Source: Globisporangium splendens
Taxonomy: Eukaryota; Oomycota; Peronosporomycetes; Pythiales; Pythiaceae
Assembly (NCBI GenBank): GCA_006386115.1
Contig: VFIW01000136.1
Span: 1-64,000, forward strand
Length of the DNA stretch: 64,000 nt
Reading direction: 5' to 3'
Positions 55,251-64,000 of the stretch are shown here, in pieces; within the stretch, counting starts at the first letter, position 1, and every line of letters begins with the position of its first letter. The notes under the pieces are model-generated. The model saw nothing but the letters and a program-made list of their open reading frames with translations, ran no database searches and was not told the origin of the DNA. Made by a program: the position numbers and the translations under genes.

Positions 55251-55461
55251 TAAATAGAATTACCTCCTCTCTCTATTGCTTTTCAGGGGACATCGAACTG
55301 GGATTGTCGATGTGATCGGTCTATTAACCTACATCAGAAGTCGTCTCGCTGGTATCACACCCGTTGTGCTCGGACAGCAGGCTTAATTTATCGCACATTG
55401 AGTCCATCTTCGAATCAGGTTTTATATTGTCAAACAACCGTTAGCTAAGATGCTGATGATA

Positions 55462-55560
55462 AGGAATCTATTGAACTTAAAGTTTAAGATTTCCCGGGGA
55501 AGAGAATTGGTAGGTTCTCAGCTATCATATCCTGCCGTAACACAAGCGTTCTCACACTTC
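55462..55560 (+). repeat. Dispersed repeat shared with the chimeric LINE insertion
   Basis: About 100 bp (AATCTATTGAACTTAAAGTTTAAGAT... to GCGTTCTCACAC) match the reverse complement of 36886-36992 with small gaps. Family unknown. Confidence 0.75.
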
Positions 55561-55681
55561 GTCCGGGGTTTTCGTGATTTTCTAGTTTTTATGTCATTTA
55601 TTTTCTTCGTGTGGGCGCATCGTCACTTGTGGGTTTCATTGCGAGGGGTCTTGGTGCGGCAGAGCCGGTTGGCTTTGTCAC

Positions 55682-55780
55682 GGGGGTCTTGTGCTGCGCG
55701 GTGTGGTGGCCGCAAACAGCGGGGGGTCTTGTGCTGCGCGGTGTGGTGGCCGCAGACAGCGGGGGGTCTTGTGCTGCGTC
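55682..55780 (+). repeat. 40-bp tandem repeat, about 2.5 units
   Basis: Units beginning GGGGGTCTTGTGCTGCG start at 55682, 55722 and 55762; the third diverges after about 18 bp. Confidence 0.8.
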
Positions 55781-57496
55781 GCTTGTTAGCGACGTTGCCG
55801 GTTCATTGTGCTGCGTGACGATTGGTCACGTACAGCGGGTCAATAGTCGTGCACAAATTGGTCGTGCATTCCATTCCTCACCACCCCAGGGCCTCCAAGA
55901 AGGAGGGATTCTCTCCCTGGGATGGGCCGGCCCAAACTGGACCGCTGAGGCTGGAACTGGACCGCTTGTGCTTGACTTGGAATATTGGAGAATGTTAGCT
56001 AAGATGCTGTGCTCACTCACTGTACACGCATGTCCATCACATTGCTGAGTGCTAGCTCCAAGCAATATTGAGAGACGCGTCGCAGAAGCGGTGACCAACA
56101 TTTTGGCATACCGTCTGGAACATTCTGTCGACCACGTAGAGGTACGATATTGGATAACTCGAGGACCAAAAGGTCACGGTGTCCCAACTGTGCCGGACTT
56201 TATGCACGTTCAAAGTAGGATCGTCATCTTTTCTTGCAGGATGGGAAACCCCAGTCCGAATTTTCATCGATCGATTAGTGTTGTTCAACACTCAACACGT
56301 CGAGCCTAGAGACGCACGAAAGAGGCGCCTAATGGCTGCTGTCTCATGCACCTGCGTTTCCTGTGCGATTTGTCTTTTTACGCAGACAAAAAGCGATATA
56401 TTCGAGGAAGCCTCGATAGATTTTTTGTTGGGGCGGCATAATCCATTTAAAAATGGATCGCCTACGAATTGAACTGATTACTCCTCAAATGTGTTAGACC
56501 TCTGTAATCATCACGTTGAGATGTGGTGCGTCGCAGCCAAGAGCAATCAGTTGACTGTGTGCGATGCGTTTACGCTTGGGAACACATCTGTACCGCATCG
56601 CATATTCAATAAACTATAGCAGGAGTATCAGTCTTCATAGGAGGGCAAATGCTGACCGCACACGCTCGTTTGAGACCCAAGGAAACAACACATTCATCGA
56701 TGCCACATAATTATGGGGAAACTGAACGGTGACGGTGTTGTTTCAGGAGCGGCTGAAACACGCCTAGCGAGCACTGCCGCGTTAGGTAGAGATCACGCGC
56801 TCAATTTTTGTGAAAGCGCAGTTTCTTCCCAACAACACGATTGTTCGCCTACACAGGCATTGTTTTGCATTCCCCGGCGCAACCAATTCGAGCGCTTGTT
56901 TTTTATGTTTGTGCAATCGATAGGCGCCGAAAAGGTTGCCGCAGCGGTGCTGTATATGAAATCACAAAAGCAATCCGGCGATTCTCAAGAGGAACTAGAC
57001 GATGTTTATTCGTAAATGCGTGGCAGCATACTATCCCAGAAAGCGTCACTCGCTTTGAGATGGAGATCAGTTTTGTACATGACGATGCAGAAACACCAGT
57101 TTTGTGAGGTTATTTGCCCACAGAGAGAGTAGGTTGCATCAATGCATCGACTGAACCGATGGATGGCAGGTGCAAAGCGTTGCCGTCTATCATGCATGCA
57201 AAATTGAAGTTTCGGCGATCGGTTCTGTATTCCCTATATTGAAGTATAACACTCAAATTTTATATTTTCATGTTATAGTATGCATAAAATCAATCTATTC
57301 AAGCAGCGCACTGTGACATATTTGTTTCGGGAAGCCAGGTGGTCGGATATCGGAAGACCGCTACGAGAGGGAGCGCACAATCACAACAAGGCGCTCACGC
57401 GATTGGAGCAGTGCAACATCCAGAATGTGTGGATTCCACACTCGCTTGGCCACCGTTGCTTCAGGCAGACGCAAGCCACAGTAGCCAACAAGTCGA
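55781..57496. other. Long intergenic region upstream of the ABC transporter
   Basis: No recognised gene. A 100-codon frame from ATG 56713 to 57015 has no known domain and is not called. Confidence 0.5.
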
Positions 57497-57513
57497 GTGT
57501 CATTCCACTTTTC
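57497..57513 (+). promoter_or_regulatory. Initiator-type start-site motif of the ABC transporter
   Basis: GTGTCATTCCACTTTTC fits TCATTYYNCAWTTT well and lies about 90 nt upstream of ATG 57602. Confidence 0.55.
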
Positions 57514-57601
57514 TTCTTCTCGCGTTCATCTCAAGTAGCCTTCCTGTCCCGAGTTGAATTTCTGGGATCCCTCAGACTCCCTATTTCGACTGGATTGCAG
57601 C

Positions 57602-60600
57602 ATGGCTACCGTCGACCATGAAGTCAAAGAGATCTCCTACGAGTCGGCAGAAGCCATGATGGCCCATGGTCCACATGTGCTTCATGACCACGTCGCATCG
57701 AAAGTGAAACCAGCACTGGGACGAGCTTTAGCTCAAATGGAAGTGCGCTTCAGCAACGTCTCGCTTTCCGCTGATGTCATCACCTTTGAAGACAACAGTC
57801 CCAAGTCGGAGCTTCCAACGCTCGTCAACAGCGTCAAGAAAACTATCTCGAAGCTGAACGCGAAGAAGCACACCGGGCACAAGGAGATCCTGAAGAACAT
57901 CAGCGGTGTGCTCAAGCCAGGTACCATCACCCTGGTGCTCGGCCAGCCTGGCTCAGGCAAATCGTCGTTGATGAAGCTCCTGAGTGGTCGATTTCCAATG
58001 GAGAAGAACATCACGCTGGAAGGCGATATCGAGTACAACGGCGTGCCCCAGCAGGAACTGAAGAAGCGCTTACCCCAGTTTGCTGCCTATGTGAACCAGC
58101 GCGACAAGCACTTCCCGACTTTGACCGTCAAGGAGACCCTCGAGTTTGCGCACACTTTCTGCGGTGACGCATTGAGCCGCCGTGGTGAGGAGCTTTTGTC
58201 CAAGGGCACTCCAGAAGAAAATCTTGCTGCCATTGAAGCCGTGAAGGCCATGTTTGCGCATTACCCTGATATCATCATCCAACAACTTGGGCTTGAGAAC
58301 TGTCAAAACACAATCGTTGGTGATGCCATGCTCCGCGGTGTGTCCGGTGGTGAACGCAAGCGTGTGACTACAGGCGAGATGCAGTTTGGAATCAAGAAGT
58401 TTATGCTGATGGACGAAATCAGCACGGGTCTCGACAGTGCTGCGACATTTGATATCATCACCACTCAGCGCAGCATCGCTAAGACCTTTCACAAGACTGT
58501 TGTGATCGCATTGCTTCAGCCGTCCCCAGAAGTGTTTGCCTTGTTTGACGACGTGTTGATCTTGAATGAAGGCGAGCTGATGTACCACGGCCCTACTGAT
58601 CGCGTGGTTGATTACTTCCAGAGCCTGGGCTTTGTGTGTCCTCCAGGGCGTGACGTGGCCGATTACCTTTTGGATCTCGGTACCAACCAACAATTCCAGT
58701 ACCAAGTACCTTTGCCGGACAAAAGCAAACACCCTCGCCTTGCCAGCGACTTTGCTGAAGTGTTCCGCCGCTCGGATATCCACCGGTCGATACTCGACAA
58801 TCTCGTTGCACCGTACGATTCTGAGCTTCTTGAAGACGTCAGTACTCGAATGGACCCGATGCCTGAGTTCCACCAGTCATTTTGGGGAAACACAGCAGTG
58901 CTGATGCGCCGTCAGATGATGGTGACCTTGCGTAACACTGCCTTCATTAAGGGTCGTGCAATCATGGTGATTGTCATGGGGTTGATTTACTCGAGCGTGT
59001 TCTACCAGTTCAATCCAACGAATGCTCAGGTGGTAATCGGCACAATGTTCCAAGCTGTGTTGTTCCTGTCCCTCGGCCAAGCTTCACAGATTCCGACCTT
59101 CATTTTCGCTCGTGACATTTTCTACAAGCAACGCGCTGCCAACTTCTACCGCACTTCGTCGTACGTATTGGCGTGCTCGGTGAGCCAGTTGCCTCTGGCG
59201 TTTGCTGAAAGTCTGGTCTTCGGTTCGTTGGTGTACTGGATGTGTGGTTTCGTGGCGACTGCAGAGGCATATTTCATCTACTTGATCGTCTTGATTCTCA
59301 CGAACTTGGCGTTCGCGGCTTGCTTCTTCTTCTTGGCAGCTATTGCGCCAGACCTCCACATCGCGAAGCCGCTCTCGATGATTGCAGTCTTGATTTTTGT
59401 GCTGTTCGCTGGGTTCGTGGTTGCGAAAAACCAGATACCCGACTACTTCGTGTGGATCTACTGGATCAACCCGATTGCCTGGTGCCTTCGTGCTGTGGCT
59501 GTGAACCAGTACCGCTCGCCAAAGTTCGATGTCTGTATCTATGGCGGTATCGACTATTGCGAGAAGTTCGGCAAGCACATGGGCCAATACCAGCTGGGTT
59601 TGTTTGATGTACCTGACTCAAAGTCTTGGATTTGGTACGGCATGGTGTTCATGATCGCCACGTACGTGTTCTTCATGTTTGTGGGCACATTGGTTTTGGA
59701 GTACAAGCGATACGAGAGTCCTGAGCACGTCTCGCTAAAACACGCGACGGCTGACGATAACGAAAGCTACCAAATCTTGTCGACTCCAAAGAGCAGTGGT
59801 ACTTCGGCCGACGATAACGACTCGAGTGATGAAGTGGTTTTGAATGTGAACTCGCGCGAGAAGAACTTCATTCCTGTGACGCTTGCGTTCAAGGACTTGT
59901 GGTACACGGTGCCTCTGCCGAGCAACCCGAAGCACGAGACGATCGATCTGCTCAAGGGAATCACGGGGTACGCTTTGCCGGGGACGATGACTGCTCTGAT
60001 GGGTTCATCTGGTGCCGGTAAGACGACGTTGATGGATGTGATCGCTGGTCGCAAGACGGGTGGCAAGATCCAGGGTCAGATTTTGTTGAACGGCTACGAA
60101 GCCAATGACCTGGCGATTCGTCGCTCGACTGGGTACTGTGAGCAGATGGACATCCACTCGGAAGCCTCGACGATCCGCGAAGCATTGACCTTCAGTGCGT
60201 TCCTGCGCCAGGACAGCAGCGTGCCAAACAGCACGAAGTTTGACTCGGTGAACGAGTGTCTTGATTTGCTGGACATGCACGACATTGCTGGCCAGATCAT
60301 CCGTGGTAGCTCGGTGGAGCAGATGAAGCGACTGACGATCGGTGTGGAGCTGGCTGCTCAGCCTAGTGTGCTTTTCCTCGATGAGCCAACGAGTGGCTTG
60401 GACGCGCGCTCTGCCAAGGTGATCATGGATGGTGTCCGCAAGGTGGCGAACACTGGCCGCACCATCGTGTGCACGATCCACCAGCCTTCGTCGGAGGTGT
60501 TTTTCTTGTTTGACAGTTTGCTGTTGCTGAAGCGCGGCGGTGAGACTGTGTTCTTCGGCGACCTCGGCAAGAAGTGCTGCAACTTGGTCAACTACTTTGA

Positions 60601-61729
60601 AGCAGCCCCTGGCGTGACCCCTCTCCCTCGTGGCTACAACCCTGCGACTTGGATGCTGGAGTGCATTGGCGCCGGCGTGGGCAATGCTGGCAGCGACGTG
60701 GACTTTGTGCAGTACTTCAACGCGAGTGAGAACAAGCGTCTGCTGGATGCTGAGATTGCGAAGGACGGCGTGGGTCAGCCTGCGGCCGACACGCCAGAAT
60801 TGCTGTTCACCCAGAAGCGTGCGGCTAGCAACACGACGCAGATGTGGGCGCTCGTGAAGCGCTTCATGGACTTGTACTGGCGCACTCCGTCGTACAACTT
60901 GACCCGTTTCGTGATCTCGATCATCTTGGCGTTGCTGTTCGGTCTGGTGTTTGTAAATGCCGAGTACACGTCTTACCAGGGAATCAACGCTGGCGTGGGT
61001 ATGGTGTTCATGTCAACTCTGTTTAGCGCTGTCGTGTCATTCAACAGTGTGTTGCCAATCGCGTCGGAAGACCGAGCTTCTTTCTATCGTGAACGTGCGT
61101 CGCAGACGTACAATGCGCTGTGGTACTTCTTGGGCACGACTGTCGCTGAGATCCCGTATACGTTCTGCAGTGGTTTTCTCTTCACCGTGATCTTTTTCCC
61201 AATGGTCGGCTTCACAGGTTTCGGCAATGCTGTCTTGTACTGGATCAACGTTTCGCTGCTGATTCTGTTGTCGACGTACATGGGTCAGTTCCTGGCGTAC
61301 GCGATGCCAAGCGTTGAAGTGGCGGCTATCATTGGTGTGTTGATGAACTCGATCTTCTTCACGTTCATGGGCTTCAACCCTCCAGCAAACAACATTCCAT
61401 CGGGTTACAGGTGGCTATACCACATCACGCCTCAGCGTTACAGTCTGGCGATCCTCGAGGCGCTTGTTTTCGGTGAGTGCGATACGCTGCCAACGTGGAA
61501 CGAGACGCTCGGTGCGTACGAGAACGTCGGGTCGCAACTCGGGTGTCAGCCAGTGACCGACACGCCCGTGTCGATCGACCACATCACCGTGAAGGAGTAC
61601 GTGGAGCAAGTGTTCGACATGAAGCACGACGACATCTGGTTCAACTTCGGCATGGTGTTCGTGTTCATCGCGGTGTTCCGCGTGCTCGCGCTGCTGTCGC
61701 TGCGCTACCTCAACCACCAGAAGCGGTAA
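57602..61729 (+). CDS. PDR-type (ABCG) full-size ABC transporter
   Basis: 1375 aa from ATG 57602, intronless. Reverse topology NBD1-TMD1-NBD2-TMD2, as in pleiotropic drug resistance transporters. NBD1: Walker A GQPGSGKSS (about residue 114), signature VSGGERKRV, Walker B FMLMDEISTGLDS. TMD1 has several hydrophobic segments from about residue 450 to 715, including GMFQA-like and QIPDYFVWIYWINPI loops. NBD2: GSSGAGKTT (about 800), SSVEQMKRLTIGVEL in the signature position, FLDEPTSGLD. TMD2 carries YRERASQTYNALWYF and a final extracellular Cys loop (FGECDTLP, LGCQP). Exports hydrophobic compounds across the plasma membrane in relatives; substrate here unknown. Confidence 0.95.
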   Translation: MATVDHEVKEISYESAEAMMAHGPHVLHDHVASKVKPALGRALAQMEVRFSNVSLSADVITFEDNSPKSELPTLVNSVKKTISKLNAKKHTGHKEILKNISGVLKPGTITLVLGQPGSGKSSLMKLLSGRFPMEKNITLEGDIEYNGVPQQELKKRLPQFAAYVNQRDKHFPTLTVKETLEFAHTFCGDALSRRGEELLSKGTPEENLAAIEAVKAMFAHYPDIIIQQLGLENCQNTIVGDAMLRGVSGGERKRVTTGEMQFGIKKFMLMDEISTGLDSAATFDIITTQRSIAKTFHKTVVIALLQPSPEVFALFDDVLILNEGELMYHGPTDRVVDYFQSLGFVCPPGRDVADYLLDLGTNQQFQYQVPLPDKSKHPRLASDFAEVFRRSDIHRSILDNLVAPYDSELLEDVSTRMDPMPEFHQSFWGNTAVLMRRQMMVTLRNTAFIKGRAIMVIVMGLIYSSVFYQFNPTNAQVVIGTMFQAVLFLSLGQASQIPTFIFARDIFYKQRAANFYRTSSYVLACSVSQLPLAFAESLVFGSLVYWMCGFVATAEAYFIYLIVLILTNLAFAACFFFLAAIAPDLHIAKPLSMIAVLIFVLFAGFVVAKNQIPDYFVWIYWINPIAWCLRAVAVNQYRSPKFDVCIYGGIDYCEKFGKHMGQYQLGLFDVPDSKSWIWYGMVFMIATYVFFMFVGTLVLEYKRYESPEHVSLKHATADDNESYQILSTPKSSGTSADDNDSSDEVVLNVNSREKNFIPVTLAFKDLWYTVPLPSNPKHETIDLLKGITGYALPGTMTALMGSSGAGKTTLMDVIAGRKTGGKIQGQILLNGYEANDLAIRRSTGYCEQMDIHSEASTIREALTFSAFLRQDSSVPNSTKFDSVNECLDLLDMHDIAGQIIRGSSVEQMKRLTIGVELAAQPSVLFLDEPTSGLDARSAKVIMDGVRKVANTGRTIVCTIHQPSSEVFFLFDSLLLLKRGGETVFFGDLGKKCCNLVNYFEAAPGVTPLPRGYNPATWMLECIGAGVGNAGSDVDFVQYFNASENKRLLDAEIAKDGVGQPAADTPELLFTQKRAASNTTQMWALVKRFMDLYWRTPSYNLTRFVISIILALLFGLVFVNAEYTSYQGINAGVGMVFMSTLFSAVVSFNSVLPIASEDRASFYRERASQTYNALWYFLGTTVAEIPYTFCSGFLFTVIFFPMVGFTGFGNAVLYWINVSLLILLSTYMGQFLAYAMPSVEVAAIIGVLMNSIFFTFMGFNPPANNIPSGYRWLYHITPQRYSLAILEALVFGECDTLPTWNETLGAYENVGSQLGCQPVTDTPVSIDHITVKEYVEQVFDMKHDDIWFNFGMVFVFIAVFRVLALLSLRYLNHQKR

Positions 61730-62692
61730 CTACGAGGACTGCGAATGCGCAAGAGGGTCTCAGTTTTCATGAATAAGTTCCATACGTTTTGCGTGTCCTT
61801 CATCTACATCCAGCATATCCTACCATCATCCACACAAGTAAAGCAAATTGCATCTCGTTGCTCTTCTTTGTTTTCTCAAGTGCCTCGATAGTCGTTTTTT
61901 TCGTTTTCTTGGCGTTTCTGCAAAGCAGTTGAAATAACGTGACCCACATTAACATTTGTGCGAGCAACAATTAAACCTCAAAATAACATTAAAACCTTTG
62001 CTGAACATCATTGGGAACCTTGAGTGATGGTCGTCGAAAACCTTCTTTCTTTCTCGAGGTCATTTGTCTGTCAGCCTTAAAACCTCGTTTCTTCCTCATG
62101 AGGTTATTCATAACCGACACCAGAGTGATGGTCGCGAAAACTGCAAGTTGCTGCAAGGTGTACGCGCTCAGTTCCAATCAGACGAAGACGACGATAGGCG
62201 AATGGCATTGGCCATTGCTCATATGTGCACGTCGCAAGTGCGCTGTTGGCGTTGAGCGATCGTGTGAAATGGTGGTGAACCGTCTATGCGTCAGGGTGCT
62301 GTTCTGCGTGGCTGAGCAGGAAAAGAACGATTCATGTTATACGCGAGAAAGGCGTGTCTGGAGTGGCCAAGGCCTTTCTTTCAAAGCAAACAAATCAAAG
62401 TGAGGTAATATTGCGCATCGATTATTTTGCAATCACATGCCTTGTCAGTTGTTCAACTCACTCATGCATTGTTTGCAATGGTTACACGCGAAACCAAGAC
62501 TTCGTATTGTTAAAGGTATTATGTGTATACGCATGGCTTCAGTAAACTCATGGCTGCGTGATCTCTTCAACCCACTCGAGTGCATGCCATGTGATGAGTA
62601 TATTCATTGACTTTTTCAGTAAACCCATTAACCTGTCGAGTTCTTCAATCCAGTTGTGTATATCCTTTACGTTCACAGGCTTCAGCCCACCT
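61730..62692. other. Intergenic, no gene recognised
   Basis: Between the transporter and the inverted transporter fragment. Short frames only. Confidence 0.5.
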
Positions 62693-63055
62693 TCACAGGC
62701 ACTTGCAATTGATATGTCGTGGCGGAAGTGTTTGATCAGGTGGGTTGAAGCTCATGAGCGTGAAGAATATCGAGCTCACCAACACACCACTGATGGCAGC
62801 GACTTCGACGCTCAGCAGCGCGACCGCGAGGAACTGAACCGTCAGCAGAATCGACATCGAGATGCTGATCCAGTGAAGAAGAAACGTGCCAAAAACCATG
62901 AAGCCAGCCATTGGAAAGAAGATCGCCGTGAAGGAAAAACCACTTCCAAATGTGTATGTGATCTCCGCGACCGTCGAACTGACAAAGTACCACAGCGCGT
63001 TGTACGTCTGGGATGCACAGTCACGGTAGGCAGGACGCACGCGTGCCAAAAACAC
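62693..63055 (-). pseudogene. Fragment of a PDR-type ABC transporter, inverted
   Basis: About 100 residues correspond to TMD2 of the neighbouring transporter: ASQTYNALWYFVSSTVAEI, then SVEVAAISGVLVSSIFFTLMSFNPP. A short deletion lies in the middle (VQFLAVALL where the intact gene has about six more residues). No NBDs and no other exons nearby. A relic of a second copy in opposite orientation. Confidence 0.85.
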
Positions 63056-63697
63056 AAATGCTCAAATATATAGCGTAATATGATTACGAACCGTGTGTAA
63101 ACTGCAATCCAGTCATCTTGTCTGATTCGATCTCGATATCTATTGCTTCCAGTAACACCGTCGATTGCACTCGCTCTCGCTGAGCTCCAGCCTCACAGCC
63201 TTGAGTTCCTCAGCTCGAGGTGGCACACCCAGACGCTGAAAAGGTGCAGCCCACCTTGACCGGCAGCTTTTGTTGGACCTCCACAGCCTCTCCTAGCTAC
63301 CTGCCATCCAGTATTTGATGGCGCACATTGCGCTTTTTTAGTTTCTCAGTGAGGCAGATTATGTTACGTCTAAAGCGAACAAGATTGCACTTGGCAACGC
63401 GCCAGCATGACGAGTTCAATTCGAGTTCGATGCTTTCCCGTTTCTAGTTAGAAATTTCGAAAAGAAAGATCTCGATTAATTACCAACACTTCAAAGAGCT
63501 CTGCGTAATCACCCCTACAGTTGGTGCGCCAAGCCCAGCCAATCCGAGCGCTCGATTGCTCCCTTGTTCCCGCTCATAAAATAGATTCACGCTTGTTGCG
63601 TCCTCTTCTTCCGCCCACTTCACGTGACGACGGCACGACAACAGCGCTTCCAGTGACCTATCACCTACTTCCCCATTTGCGCGCTTGGGAGCATGCG
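63056..63697. other. Intergenic upstream of right-edge gene
   Basis: No recognised gene; probably holds the promoter of the open frame starting at 63698. Confidence 0.45.
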
Positions 63698-64000
63698 ATG
63701 AAGACTCCGTCGCCCTCGCCCGCTTCATCTGGCGACGTCCGCCCAGGCCACGGCGCCGTCCTGCGCGACGTTCTTCCCGCAAGCGTTACTAGCGCGACCG
63801 ACATGGACGACCGTCCGGGTCACGGCGCGTCCATGTCCATGCGAGACATTCTTCCTGCGAACGATACCAGCACAAGGAGCAGCGACGACAGCCAGAACCA
63901 TGTCGTGTACATTGTGGAGCAGCCGAGCAATGAGAGCGTTCACATTGAGAGCCAAGACCAGGACGTGTCCCTCCTAAAGCAGCCACCCCAGCACCACACG
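63698..64000 (+). CDS. N-terminal part of an unidentified protein, cut by window edge
   Basis: From ATG 63698 the frame is open for 101 codons to the window end. The sequence is hydrophilic and Ser/Pro/Asp-rich, with an internal repeat (RPGHGAVLRDVLPAS, then RPGHGASMSMRDILPAN). No domain recognised; the disordered N-terminus of a larger protein is likely. Confidence 0.5.
   Translation, partial: MKTPSPSPASSGDVRPGHGAVLRDVLPASVTSATDMDDRPGHGASMSMRDILPANDTSTRSSDDSQNHVVYIVEQPSNESVHIESQDQDVSLLKQPPQHHT

Noticed and set aside
56713..57015. 100-codon plus-strand frame with ATG
   Set aside because: No family recognised and no supporting signals; possible but unsupported.

Overview
The window looks like oomycete nuclear DNA of a Pythium/Phytophthora-like lineage (inference). 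The reasons are: TKL kinases with an N-terminal helical region and a C-terminal zinc ribbon, a full-length PDR-type ABC transporter, short GT-AG introns (68-80 nt), start-site motifs close to the oomycete consensus GCTCATTYYNCAWTTT, a chromodomain Ty3/gypsy element, and LINEs carrying their own RNase H. Gene-rich blocks alternate with nested retroelements.

Layout. 1-14.5 kb: a cluster of TKL-type kinase genes, namely an edge-truncated tandem kinase-pseudokinase ORF, an intact single-module paralogue, a copy broken by one TGA, and a further intact gene. An inverted LINE composite separates the first two. 15-23.2 kb: housekeeping genes (mitochondrial ribosomal protein S6, SEM1/DSS1, PEX6, the acetolactate synthase regulatory subunit with a P-loop kinase in the same frame behind a single stop), then a dead kinase. 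25-36 kb: three secreted M64-type metallopeptidase genes plus one pseudogene, bracketed by an inverted pair of paralogous genes of unknown function. 37.7-39.4 kb: another intact TKL kinase. 40.9-50.3 kb: a decayed Ty3/gypsy element with both LTRs, followed by an inverted 5' fragment and a truncated LTR. 50.4-55.6 kb: a tRNA-derived SINE whose 3' tail matches the local LINE, and a LINE nested inside an older LINE. 57.6-61.7 kb: the PDR transporter, with an inverted transporter fragment behind it. The right edge opens into an unidentified gene.

How parts relate. The kinases appear to be one expanding family; module 1 of the edge gene runs past the point where its paralogue stops, which suggests fusion by loss of a stop codon. 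The M64 genes form a series of intron loss and show a near-identical tract between inverted copies, consistent with gene conversion. One LINE family accounts for three insertions and apparently for the SINE. PEX6 and SEM1 are divergent and share a short upstream region.

Limits: all readings are by eye. Splice sites and starts are inferred from frame, consensus and comparison between paralogues inside the window.
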